A stretch of DNA of 64,000 nt from Streptomyces sp. ML-6 (GTDB lineage Bacteria > Actinomycetota > Actinomycetes > Streptomycetales > Streptomycetaceae), in the NCBI RefSeq assembly GCF_030116705.1, contig NZ_JAOTIK010000001.1, positions 7,406,501-7,470,500 of the forward strand, read 5' to 3'. The first letter of the stretch is position 1. Every line of letters starts with the position of its first letter. The position numbers were made by a program, and so were the translations under genes. The notes under the pieces were generated by a model, which saw only the letters and a program-made list of their open reading frames with translations, was not told the DNA's origin and searched no databases. Of this stretch, positions 33,327 through 42,175 are shown piece by piece.

Positions 33327-34622
33327 GTGAGCAGCTACCGGCACCCCGGCATCGTCTTCACCGACCGCTGCTTCACGGTCCCGCTCGACCACGACGACCC
33401 GGACGGCGAGCAGATCGAGGTCTTCGGCAGGGAGGCCGTGGCGAGCGGCCGGGCCGATGAGGAGCTGCCGTGGCTGCTCTATCTGGAGGGCGGTCCCGGC
33501 TTCGGCGCCCGGCGCTTCGTGGGTACGGAGGCATGGCTGGGGCGGGCCGTGCGGGAGTTCCGGGTGCTGCTGCTCGACCAGCGCGGCACCGGCCTCTCCA
33601 CCCCGGCCAACCGGCAGACCCTGCCGCTGCGCGGCGGTCCGCGCGAGCAGGCCGACTACCTGGCCCGCTTCCGCTCCGACAACATCGTGCGCGACTGCGA
33701 GCTGATCCGCCCGCAGCTGACCGGCGGCGAGCCGTGGACGGTCCTCGGCCAGTCCTTCGGCGGCTTCTGCGCCGTCCGCTACCTGTCGGCCGCTCCCGAG
33801 GGACTCAGGGCCGTCCTGATCACCGGCGGACTGCCCTCGCTCGACGCACACGCCGACGACGTCTACCGGGCCGCCTACCCGCGCGTCGAGCGCAAGGTCG
33901 CCGCGCACTACGCCCGCTATCCGCAGGACGTCGAACGCGCCCGGCAGATCACCGCCCACCTGCTGGAACACCCCACCGACAGCGCCGGGCACCTGCTGAC
34001 GCCCGAGGGATTCCAGTCCCTGGGCATCATGCTGGGCGGCGGCAGCGGCAGCCACCAGCTGCACTACCTGCTGGAGAACGCGTTCGTCCGCACCCCGCAC
34101 GGCACCGAGCTCTCCGACACCTTCCAGGAAGCCGTGCGCACGGCCAACTCGTTCGCCGGACACCCGCTGTACGCGCTGATGCACGAGGCGATCTACGGCC
34201 AGGACGACCGGCCCACCGCCTGGTCCGCCGAGCGGGTCCGCGCCGAGTTCCCGCAGTTCGACGCGGCCGGGGCGCTCAAGGGCGAGGGGCCGGTGCTCTT
34301 CACCGGCGAGACCATCCACCCCTGGCACTTCGAGGTGGACCCGGCGCTGCGCCCGCTGCGCGAGACCGCCGAACTGCTGGCCGCCCGCACCGACTGGGCG
34401 CCGCTGTACGACGCCGAGCGCCTGGCGGCCAACCAGGTGCCGGTCGTCGCCGCCGTCTACCACGACGACATGTACGTCGACACCGGGCACTCGCTGCGCA
34501 CGGCGGCGTCGATCCGCGGGCTGCGCACCTGGGTGACCAACGAGTACGAGCACGACGGGCTGCGCGCGGGCGGCCCGCGGGTGCTGGACCGGCTGCTCGC
34601 CATGGTCCGGGGCGAGGCCTGA
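33327..34622 (+). CDS. Alpha/beta hydrolase, prolyl aminopeptidase-like (S33)
   Basis: A 431-residue hydrolase. The oxyanion region is LLYLEGGPGFGARRF, the nucleophile elbow GQSFGGFCA, and LLLDQRGTGLS is the usual proline-iminopeptidase motif. The C-terminal part supplies HDDMYVDTGHS with the catalytic His. There is no signal peptide, so it is cytosolic. GTG 33327 is placed six bases after CAGGAG. It would release N-terminal proline or another residue from small peptides. It is divergent from the CBS ATPase with 119 bp between. Confidence 0.85.
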   Translation: MSSYRHPGIVFTDRCFTVPLDHDDPDGEQIEVFGREAVASGRADEELPWLLYLEGGPGFGARRFVGTEAWLGRAVREFRVLLLDQRGTGLSTPANRQTLPLRGGPREQADYLARFRSDNIVRDCELIRPQLTGGEPWTVLGQSFGGFCAVRYLSAAPEGLRAVLITGGLPSLDAHADDVYRAAYPRVERKVAAHYARYPQDVERARQITAHLLEHPTDSAGHLLTPEGFQSLGIMLGGGSGSHQLHYLLENAFVRTPHGTELSDTFQEAVRTANSFAGHPLYALMHEAIYGQDDRPTAWSAERVRAEFPQFDAAGALKGEGPVLFTGETIHPWHFEVDPALRPLRETAELLAARTDWAPLYDAERLAANQVPVVAAVYHDDMYVDTGHSLRTAASIRGLRTWVTNEYEHDGLRAGGPRVLDRLLAMVRGEA

Positions 34623-34738
34623 CCGGCAACGGGAAAGAGCCGACGGCGGGAACGGGCCGGGGCGACGCACGGGTCGGGGCGACGCACGGGTGGCTCGGGG
34701 GACAGCGCCCCGGGCGGTGCCCGGTCAGGGCGGCGGAG

Positions 34739-34786
34739 AACGGTGGGGCCGGTCACGCGGTGCGCGTGACCGGCCCCTCCACCGTT
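34739..34786. terminator. Strong hairpin between convergent genes
   Basis: A 20-bp GC stem (AACGGTGG plus GGCCGGTCACGC on the left) with a 3-nt bulge and a 5-nt loop, between the alpha/beta hydrolase and the rhodanese gene. Confidence 0.8.
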
Positions 34787-34822
34787 CCGGGCGTGTCGCC
34801 GCAGTCCCCGGCGCGCCGGGGT

Positions 34823-35771
<949 letters not shown>

Positions 35772-35821
35772 GCGGGCTCGGGCAGCCCCGAGCGGTCCCG
35801 GGCCGAGCCCGCCCGGGACCG
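35772..35821. terminator. Interlocked inverted repeats at the cstR/tauE 3' junction
   Basis: Two 10-bp stems are arranged in A-B-A'-B' order: GCGGGCTCGG (35772-35781) with 35803-35812, and CGGTCCCGGG (35793-35802) with 35812-35821. They are mutually exclusive, or form a pseudoknot. The remaining bases to 35913 are further GGCCGG-rich repeats. Position suggests termination. Confidence 0.55.
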
Positions 35822-35913
35822 AGTGTTCGGGCCGATTGGTCCTGAGCCGGCCCGGCCGGCCCCGGGACCGACCGGGCCGGTCGCGGTGCGGCCGGGCCGA
35901 CCGGGGGCGCGGG

Positions 35914-36672
35914 TCATGCCACGGAGTCGATGAGCATGAACACGGCCACGGCCAGCAGCACCGCGCCGAAGATCCGTTGCAGGGCGGCCGTGGACACCTT
36001 CGCGGCGAGCCGCTTCCCGTCCCAGGCGCCGAGCACCGCCGCCGCCGTGAAGGGGGCGATCGTCGCCCAGTCCAGCGCGGTGGGCGTGGCGAGGCGGGTG
36101 GCCAGCGCGGCCACGGAGTTCACCGTGATGACCAGCAGGCTGGTGCCGACTGCCGAGGTCATCGGGACGGCGACCACGGCGACCAGTGCGGGCACCACGA
36201 GGAACCCGCCGCCCACACCGAGGAAGCCGGTCACCGCGCCGAGCCCGGCCCCCGTCCGCGCGACCCGGCCGGCCGGCGCGGGGGCCGCGCCCTCCCCGGC
36301 CTTTGCCGGTTCGGCGCGGGGGCGGAGCATCCGCGTCGCGGCGACCACCGCGAGCACGGCGAACCCTGCCGTCAGCACCCCGGACGGGATCCGCATCGAC
36401 AGGGCTCCGGTGACCGCGGCCGGAACGATCCCGGCCGCCGCGAAGAGCCCTCCCGTGCGCCAGCGGACCCGGCCCTCCCGGGCGTGGGCGACCAGTGCGG
36501 TGAGGGAGGTCACGATAACGATGAGCAGTCCGGCGGTGGTGGCCTCGGCCGGGGTGAAGCCGAGCAGGTAGATCAACGCGGGAACGGCGAGCACGCTCCC
36601 GCCGCCGCCCAGCCCGCCGAGCGCCAGACCGACCACCGTACCGGCGACCAGGGCCACTATCAGCGCGGTCAT
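35914..36672 (-). CDS. TauE/SafE family sulfite/anion exporter
   Basis: A 252-residue inner-membrane protein with about eight hydrophobic segments. Two TauE repeats start with GLALGGLGGGGSVLAVPALI and GAVTGFLGVGGGFLVVPALV, the Gly-rich family hallmark. It would export sulfite formed when persulfides are oxidised. The ATG at 36672 overlaps the stop of a small upstream frame (ATGA). That frame and this gene lie downstream of two tandem CstR-like operators, so it should be part of the cstR regulon. Confidence 0.88.
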   Translation of the reverse strand: MTALIVALVAGTVVGLALGGLGGGGSVLAVPALIYLLGFTPAEATTAGLLIVIVTSLTALVAHAREGRVRWRTGGLFAAAGIVPAAVTGALSMRIPSGVLTAGFAVLAVVAATRMLRPRAEPAKAGEGAAPAPAGRVARTGAGLGAVTGFLGVGGGFLVVPALVAVVAVPMTSAVGTSLLVITVNSVAALATRLATPTALDWATIAPFTAAAVLGAWDGKRLAAKVSTAALQRIFGAVLLAVAVFMLIDSVA

Positions 36673-36857
36673 GAGACGCGGCCCGCAGCCCCGCACCGGT
36701 CGCGCGCGGACGGGTTCCCGCCGGAGCGGGAGCCGGCGGCGCCGACGCCCCGGCCGGCGGGTGCGCGGAAGACCTGCCGGGCCCCCTCGGCCCGCTGCCC
36801 GCCGGCCGGATGGCGGGCAGCGGGGCCCGCTGTCTCGACGGGGTCGACGAAGAACAC
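36669..36857 (-). pseudogene. Probable 5' remnant of an MBL-fold persulfide dioxygenase gene
   Basis: A 62-codon frame starts at GTG 36857 behind a strong AAGGAG and directly after two CstR-type operators, and overlaps the tauE ATG. Its first 11 residues, VFFVDPVETAG, match the usual N-terminus of the MBL-fold persulfide dioxygenase/rhodanese proteins found in this operon type (typically followed by GLGNRSYLAGG). The rest is low-complexity Gly/Ala/Arg without the metal-binding HxHxDH motif. I infer that the dioxygenase was lost by internal deletion while the promoter, ribosome site and coupling to tauE were kept. It may still serve as a leader peptide. Confidence 0.5.
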
Positions 36858-36880
36858 GACACGGCTCCTTCTGTGGTGCT

Positions 36881-36896
36881 TTACCCCGGGGGGTAT
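36881..36896 (-). promoter_or_regulatory. CstR-type operator, promoter-proximal copy
   Basis: TTACCCCGGGGGGTAT: one mismatch in the outermost position from the ATACCCC/GGGGTAT dyad. It lies 24 bp before the GTG of the remnant frame that leads into tauE. Confidence 0.75.
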
Positions 36897-36917
36897 CTCC
36901 GGTCCAGATTAGCATCA

Positions 36918-36933
36918 ATACCCCGGGGGGTAT
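36918..36933 (-). promoter_or_regulatory. CstR-type operator, distal copy
   Basis: ATACCCCGGGGGGTAT, with perfect 7-bp arms. Its centre is 37 bp (about 3.5 helical turns) from the proximal copy, a spacing that would put two repressor tetramers on opposite faces. Confidence 0.8.
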
Positions 36934-37054
36934 TCAGGTCCCCGGTGAGACGTGCGCTACGCCGAGGGGCGTCGAGGGAACGCGGCGCGGCGCCGGGGGG
37001 CACGTGGGGTCGGAGTGGTCGGGAGCGGATCCGGCAGGTTGTTCCCACGGAGGC

Positions 37055-37066
37055 AAGCGACCGCTT
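37055..37066 (+). promoter_or_regulatory. TetR-like operator upstream of the oxidoreductase/acyl-CoA dehydrogenase operon
   Basis: AAGCGACCGCTT is an imperfect 12-bp dyad within CAAGCGACCGCTTAGTATG, 50 bp upstream of the quinone oxidoreductase ATG. I recall similar sites before acyl-CoA dehydrogenase operons in actinomycetes, where TetR-type repressors bind; no such regulator is in the window. Confidence 0.5.
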
Positions 37067-37115
37067 AGTATGCGCCGGAGCAGTGGTAATGCCGACAGTG
37101 TTGTGGAGGCCCCTC

Positions 37116-38084
37116 ATGCAGGCATGGCGAGTGCACCGGAACGGCGAGCCGAGCGAGGTGATGAGACTGGAGGAGGCCGACCGGCCCACGCCCGGCGACG
37201 GCCAGGTGCTCCTCGAGGTGCTCGCGGCGAACGTCAACTTCCCCGACGCGCTGCTCTGCCGCGGCCAGTACCAGGTGCGTCCGCCGCTGCCCTTCACCCC
37301 CGGCGTGGAGGTCTGCGGCAGGACGCCGGACGGGCGCCGGGTGCTCGCCACCCCCGCCCTGCCGAACGGCGGGTTCGCCGAGTACGTCGTCGCGGACGAG
37401 GCGGCCCTGCTGCCCGTGCCCGAGGCCCTGGACGACGCCGAGGCCGCCGCCCTGCACATCGGCTACCAGACCGGCTGGTTCGGCCTGCACCGCAGGGCGA
37501 ACCTCCGGGCCGGCGAGACCCTCCTCGTCCACGCGGCGGCCGGCGGCGTCGGCAGCGCGGCCGTCCAGCTCGGCAAGGCCGCGGGCGCCACCGTCATCGG
37601 CGTCGTCGGCGGCGCCGAAAAGGCGAGGACCGCCGCGGACCTCGGCTGCGACCTGGTCGTCGACCGGCACACCCAGGACATCGTCGCCGCCGTCAAGGAG
37701 GCCACCGGCGGACGCGGCGCCGACGTGGTGTACGACCCGGTCGGCGGCGACGCCTACGCCAAGTCCGTCAAGTGCGTCGCCTTCGAGGGCCGGGTGGTCG
37801 TCGTCGGCTTCGCGAGCGGCGTCATCCCCACCCCGGCGCTGAACCACGCCCTGGTCAAGAACTACTCGATCCTCGGCCTCCACTGGGGCCTGTACAACAC
37901 CGAGGACCCGGCCGCGGTCCGCGCCTGCCACGACGAGCTGACCCGGCTCGCGGCACAGGGCACCGTCAAACCGCTGGTCAGCGAGCGGGTCACGCTCGCC
38001 GGGGCCGCGAAGGCCGTCCAGCGCGTCGCCGACGGCACCAGCACCGGCCGGATCGTCGTCCTCCCGGCGGGAGCCGCCCGATGA
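37116..38084 (+). CDS. NADPH:quinone oxidoreductase-family zinc-independent dehydrogenase
   Basis: A 322-residue MDR-superfamily enzyme. The GroES-like N-domain has NFPDALLCRGQYQVRPPLPF and PGVEVCG, and the cofactor domain has LLVHAAAGGVGSAAVQLGKA. The structural and catalytic zinc ligands are absent, as in quinone oxidoreductase and enoyl reductases of this type. ATG 37116 follows GGAGG. Its stop overlaps the first acyl-CoA dehydrogenase start. The context suggests reduction of an enone or enoyl intermediate in acyl-CoA catabolism. Confidence 0.88.
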   Translation: MQAWRVHRNGEPSEVMRLEEADRPTPGDGQVLLEVLAANVNFPDALLCRGQYQVRPPLPFTPGVEVCGRTPDGRRVLATPALPNGGFAEYVVADEAALLPVPEALDDAEAAALHIGYQTGWFGLHRRANLRAGETLLVHAAAGGVGSAAVQLGKAAGATVIGVVGGAEKARTAADLGCDLVVDRHTQDIVAAVKEATGGRGADVVYDPVGGDAYAKSVKCVAFEGRVVVVGFASGVIPTPALNHALVKNYSILGLHWGLYNTEDPAAVRACHDELTRLAAQGTVKPLVSERVTLAGAAKAVQRVADGTSTGRIVVLPAGAAR

Positions 38085-39268
38085 CCGCCCCCGACGCGGC
38101 CGGACTGCGCCGCCGCACCCGGGACCTGCTCGCCGCACACCCCCCGGCCACCACCGACCGCACCGACTTCCTCAGGGCCCGCTTCGACGCCGGACTCGCC
38201 TGGGTGCACTACCCGGTGGGCCTCGGCGGCCTCGACGCGCCACGCTCCCTGCAGTCCGTCGTGGACGCCGAACTCGCCGCCGCGGGCGCCCCCGACAACG
38301 ACCCGCGCCGGATCGGCATCGGCCTCGGCATGGCCGCCCCCACCCTCCTCCGCTACGGCACCGAGGAGCAGAAGCGGCGCTTCCTGCGCCCGCTGTGGGT
38401 CGGCGAGGAGGTCTGGTGCCAGCTCTTCAGCGAACCGGGCGCGGGCTCCGACCTCGCGGCACTGGCCACCCGCGCCGTCCGCGACGGCGATGACTGGGTG
38501 GTCGACGGACAGAAGGTCTGGACGTCCAGCGCCCACCTGGCCCGCTGGGCGATCCTCATCGCCCGCACCGACCCGGACCTGCCCAAGCACCGCGGCATCA
38601 GTTACTTCATCTGCGACATGACCGACCCCGGCGTCGAGGTCAGGCCGCTGCGCCAGATCACCGGCGAGGCCGAGTTCAACGAGGTCTTCCTGACCGGCGT
38701 GCGCATCCCGGACAGCAGGCGCCTGGGCCCCGTCGGAGAGGGCTGGAAGGTCGCGCAGACCACGCTGATGAACGAGCGGGTCTCCATCGGCGGCGCCGCC
38801 GTCCCGCGCGAGGGCGGCATGATCGGCACGGTCGCCCGCACCTGGCGCGAACGCCCCGAACTGCGCACCCACGACCTCCACCAGCGGCTGCTGACCCTCT
38901 GGGTCGAGGCCGAGGTGGCCAGGTTCACCGGTCTCCGGCTGCGCCAGCAGCTCGTCGCCGGACAGCCCGGCCCCGAGGGCTCCGGCATGAAGCTCTCCTT
39001 CGCCCGGCTCAACCAGGAGATCAGCGGGCTGGAGGTCGAACTCCTGGGCGACGAGGGGCTGCTGTACGAGGACTGGACCATGCGCCGCCCGGAACTGGTC
39101 GACTTCACCGGACGCGACGCCGGTTACCGCTACCTCCGTTCCAAGGGCAACTCCATCGAGGGAGGCACCAGCGAGGTGCTGCTCAACATCGTCGCCGAGC
39201 GCGTCCTCGGCCTGCCCGCCGAGCCGCGCAACGACAAGGACGTCGCCTGGAAGGACCTGGCCCGATGA
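38081..39268 (+). CDS. Acyl-CoA dehydrogenase (first of a pair)
   Basis: A 395-residue FAD-dependent dehydrogenase. The flavin-binding segments are WCQLFSEPGAGSDLAALATR and VDGQKVWTSSAHLARW, and the C-terminus has SKGNSIEGGTSEVLLNIVAE followed by RVLGLP. It introduces an alpha-beta double bond in an acyl-CoA and passes electrons to ETF. It is coupled on both sides by 4-nt ATGA overlaps. Pairs of unlike acyl-CoA dehydrogenases encoded in tandem in actinobacteria (FadE pairs) often form alpha2beta2 complexes acting on bulky substrates; this may be one. Confidence 0.9.
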   Translation: MTAPDAAGLRRRTRDLLAAHPPATTDRTDFLRARFDAGLAWVHYPVGLGGLDAPRSLQSVVDAELAAAGAPDNDPRRIGIGLGMAAPTLLRYGTEEQKRRFLRPLWVGEEVWCQLFSEPGAGSDLAALATRAVRDGDDWVVDGQKVWTSSAHLARWAILIARTDPDLPKHRGISYFICDMTDPGVEVRPLRQITGEAEFNEVFLTGVRIPDSRRLGPVGEGWKVAQTTLMNERVSIGGAAVPREGGMIGTVARTWRERPELRTHDLHQRLLTLWVEAEVARFTGLRLRQQLVAGQPGPEGSGMKLSFARLNQEISGLEVELLGDEGLLYEDWTMRRPELVDFTGRDAGYRYLRSKGNSIEGGTSEVLLNIVAERVLGLPAEPRNDKDVAWKDLAR

Positions 39269-40398
39269 CCGCGGCACCGACCGAAGAGACCCCCGTACCC
39301 GACCTGCTGTACTCCGAGACCGAGGACGACCTGCGGGCGGCGGTGCGCGCACTGCTCGCCGACCGGTGCGACGCGCCGACGGTCCTCGGCCGCATCGAGT
39401 CCGACACACCGTACGATCCACGGCTCTGGCAGGGCCTCGCCGCCGACATCGGCACCGCCGGGCTGCTGGTGCCGGAACGGCTGGGCGGCCAGGGCGCGAC
39501 GCATCGCGAGGCCGCGGTGGTGCTGGAGGAACTGGGCCGCAGCGTCGCCCCCGTGCCGTACCTGACCAGCGCGGTCGTGGCCACCGAGACCCTCCTCGCG
39601 CTGGACGCCCAGGGCGGGCCCGTCGTCGAGCTCCTGGGCGACCTCGCCGCGGGCCGCAGGGCCGCGGTCCTCGTCGTGCCGTTCTCCGCCGCGCGACCCG
39701 GCGCCGTGCGACCGGTCGGCGTGACGGGCGACACGCTGGAGGGCACGGTGACCGGCGTCGCCGACGCGCCCGCCGCCGACGTGCTGCTGGTGCCCGCCAC
39801 CGACGGCCTGTACGCGGTGGAGACCGGCGCCGAGGGAGTCGCGGTCGAGCCGCTCGTACCGCTCGACCTCACCCGCCCGCTCGCCACCGTGACCCTCGCT
39901 CCGGCGGCCGGGACCCGCCTGGCCGACGGCGCGTCCGCGGTACGGGCCGTGGAGCGGGGGCTGCTGGCGGGTGCCGGACTGCTCGCCTCCGAACAGCTCG
40001 GACTCGCCGAGTGGTGCCTGACCGAGACGGTTCGGCACACCCGTGAACGGCACCAGTTCAACCGGCCCGTCGGCTCGTTCCAGGCCCTCAAGCACCGCAT
40101 GGCGCAGCTCTGGCTGGAGATCGTGTCGGCCCGCGCCGCCGCGCGCAACGCCGCGGACGCCCTCGCGACCGCGAGCCCCGACACGCCGCTGGCGGTGGCC
40201 GTCGCGCAGGCGTACTGCTCGAAGGTCGCCGTGCACGCCGCGGAGGAGTGCGTCCAGCTGCACGGCGGCATCGGCATGACCTGGGAACACCCGGCGCACC
40301 TCTACCTCAAGCGCGCCAAGGCCGACTCGATCGCGTACGGCAGCGCCGGACACCACCGGGAAACTGTTGCCGAACTCATGGAACTGCCCGCGCCGTAA
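39265..40398 (+). CDS. Acyl-CoA dehydrogenase (second of a pair)
   Basis: A 377-residue paralogue. It has LLVPERLGGQGATHREAAVV in the N-domain, RHQFNRPVGSFQALKHRMAQ in the helix pair, and the FadE-like C-terminal VQLHGGIGMTWEHPAHLYLK. The mid beta-domain is short and lacks the LTEPxAGSD flavin motif, as is common for the subunit that partners a full-length FadE. Start overlaps the previous stop. A hairpin terminator follows 38 bp downstream. Confidence 0.88.
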   Translation: MTAAPTEETPVPDLLYSETEDDLRAAVRALLADRCDAPTVLGRIESDTPYDPRLWQGLAADIGTAGLLVPERLGGQGATHREAAVVLEELGRSVAPVPYLTSAVVATETLLALDAQGGPVVELLGDLAAGRRAAVLVVPFSAARPGAVRPVGVTGDTLEGTVTGVADAPAADVLLVPATDGLYAVETGAEGVAVEPLVPLDLTRPLATVTLAPAAGTRLADGASAVRAVERGLLAGAGLLASEQLGLAEWCLTETVRHTRERHQFNRPVGSFQALKHRMAQLWLEIVSARAAARNAADALATASPDTPLAVAVAQAYCSKVAVHAAEECVQLHGGIGMTWEHPAHLYLKRAKADSIAYGSAGHHRETVAELMELPAP

Positions 40399-40436
40399 CG
40401 GAGGAGGAAGGAACGGCTCACCGGGGCAAGGGACTT

Positions 40437-40470
40437 GGAGCGGAGGCGCGTGAAGACGCGCCTCCGCTTC
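40437..40470 (+). terminator. Hairpin terminator of the acyl-CoA dehydrogenase operon
   Basis: A 12-bp perfect stem GCGGAGGCGCGT/ACGCGCCTCCGC with loop GAAG, extendable by about 3 bp and followed by CTTGTT. Confidence 0.88.
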
Positions 40471-40520
40471 CTTGTTCCGCCGCCCCGCGGGGGTACCGAG
40501 CACCCCTTACCTGCTGTTTA

Positions 40521-40539
40521 ATTGCGAAAGGTTCGCAAT
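40521..40539 (+). promoter_or_regulatory. Nur-like (nickel) box upstream of the nik-type operon
   Basis: ATTGCGAAAGGTTCGCAAT has perfect 8-bp arms around AGG. Read as TTGCGA-N5-TCGCAA it fits the published Nur box pattern tTGCaa-N5-ttGCAA of Streptomyces with one symmetrical change. It lies in an AT-rich promoter 32 bp before the binding-protein start. Confidence 0.65.
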
Positions 40540-40570
40540 AATATTCGATCTTCAATAAGGAGTGCAGGGT

Positions 40571-42175
40571 ATGACGGCCCGATCGATACGGGGAGCGGCC
40601 GCCGCGGCACTGGCGACGGTACTGCTGGCGACCGCGACGGCCTGCTCGCAACCGGGAGGCCCGGACGGCGGCGGCTCCGGATCGGGCGCGGGGGACTCGG
40701 CGGTGGTCGGCATCGCCTACGAACCCGACAGCCTCAGCCCGCTGCTCGGCTACGGCAAGGACGGCAACTCCAAGATCTTCGACGGGCTGCTCACCCTCGA
40801 CGCCGACATGAAGCTGCGGCCCGCGCTCGCCACCGCCCTGCCCGAGGTGAGCGACGACGGACTGACGTACACGTACCGCCTCCGCAAGGGCGTGAAGTTC
40901 AGCGACGGCAAGCCGTTCGGCGCGAAGGACGTGGTCTTCACCTACCGGACCATCCTCGACGAGAAGACCAACAACGCCTCCCGCACCGAACTCGACGCGG
41001 TGAAGAGCGTCGAGGCGACCGGCGACGACACCGTCGTCTTCACCCTCAAATACCCCTACGCGCCCTTCGCCCAGCGCACCGTCCTGCCCATCGCACCCGA
41101 ACACGTCGCGGGCAAGCAGGACGTCAACACCGGCCCCTTCACCACCCACCCCATAGGCACCGGACCGTACCTGCTCACCAAGTGGTCCAAGGGCGAGAAG
41201 ATCGCCTTCAGGGCCAACCCCCACTACTGGGGCGGCGCGCCGAAGGTGAAGAAGTTCACCATGGCGATCATCAAGGACGACGACGTACGCGCCACCCGGC
41301 TGCGCTCCGGCGAACTCGACGGCGCGATCCTGCCGCCCAACCTGGCCAAGGGCTTCGCCCGCGACAGCGGCACCCGGACGTACGCCGCCACGACGTACGA
41401 CTACCGCACCGTGACCCTGCCCACCCACAACGAGGTCACCGGCGACATCGCCGTCCGGCGCGCCCTCGACATCGCCGTCGACCGGAAGGCCATGGTCGAC
41501 TCCCTCCTCAACGGCGAGGGCAGGCCCGCCTACGGACCCGTGCCCACCGACAGCGCATGGTTCACCAAGGGCACCGAACGCCCCCACGACCTCGCCGCCG
41601 CGAAGAAGATCCTCGACGAGGCCGGATGGAAGCCCGGCAAGGACGGCATCCGCACCAGGAACGGCGTACGCGCCGCCTTCCCGCTCTGGTACCTCACCGG
41701 TGACAAGCTGCGCCAGGACCACGCGCTCGCCTACGCCTCCGACGCCAAGAAGGCCGGCATCGACATCACCACCCAGGCCGGGACCTGGGAGGTCATCGAG
41801 CCCCGGATGAAGCAGGACGCCGTCCTCGCGGGCGGCGGATCGCCCGCCGACCCCGACTTCGACCAGTACACGCTGCTGAAGTCCTCGCTCGCGGGCGACG
41901 GCTTCAACAACATGGCGTGGTACGACAACAAGACCGTGGACCGGGCCCTCGAAGCGGGCCGCAGAAGCGGTGACGAAGCCGAACGCAAGGCCGCCTACGA
42001 CACCGTTCAGCGCGAACTGGTGAAGAACCCCGGCTACACCTTCCTCACCCACATCGACCACCTCTACGTCGTGAAGGACCGCTTCGGCCCCCTCACCACC
42101 CAGGTCGAACCGCACGACCACGGACTGGCATCCGGCCCGTGGTGGAACGTCGAGGACTGGACGCCGAAGAAGTGA
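40571..42175 (+). CDS. nikA: Nickel/peptide ABC transporter substrate-binding lipoprotein (NikA/DppA family)
   Basis: A 534-residue family 5 binding protein. It has a lipoprotein signal with VLLATATAC (Cys about residue 25), a Gly/Ser linker, then VVGIAYEPDSLSPLLGYGKD, LRKGVKFSDGKPFGAKDVVF (family motif) and HPIGTGPYLLTKWSKGE. ATG 40571 lies nine bases after AAGGAG. It heads a five-gene operon in which each gene overlaps the next or nearly so. Nickel is proposed as the substrate because of the Nur-like box; peptides remain possible. The gene is anchored outside the membrane. Confidence 0.75.
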   Translation: MTARSIRGAAAAALATVLLATATACSQPGGPDGGGSGSGAGDSAVVGIAYEPDSLSPLLGYGKDGNSKIFDGLLTLDADMKLRPALATALPEVSDDGLTYTYRLRKGVKFSDGKPFGAKDVVFTYRTILDEKTNNASRTELDAVKSVEATGDDTVVFTLKYPYAPFAQRTVLPIAPEHVAGKQDVNTGPFTTHPIGTGPYLLTKWSKGEKIAFRANPHYWGGAPKVKKFTMAIIKDDDVRATRLRSGELDGAILPPNLAKGFARDSGTRTYAATTYDYRTVTLPTHNEVTGDIAVRRALDIAVDRKAMVDSLLNGEGRPAYGPVPTDSAWFTKGTERPHDLAAAKKILDEAGWKPGKDGIRTRNGVRAAFPLWYLTGDKLRQDHALAYASDAKKAGIDITTQAGTWEVIEPRMKQDAVLAGGGSPADPDFDQYTLLKSSLAGDGFNNMAWYDNKTVDRALEAGRRSGDEAERKAAYDTVQRELVKNPGYTFLTHIDHLYVVKDRFGPLTTQVEPHDHGLASGPWWNVEDWTPKK

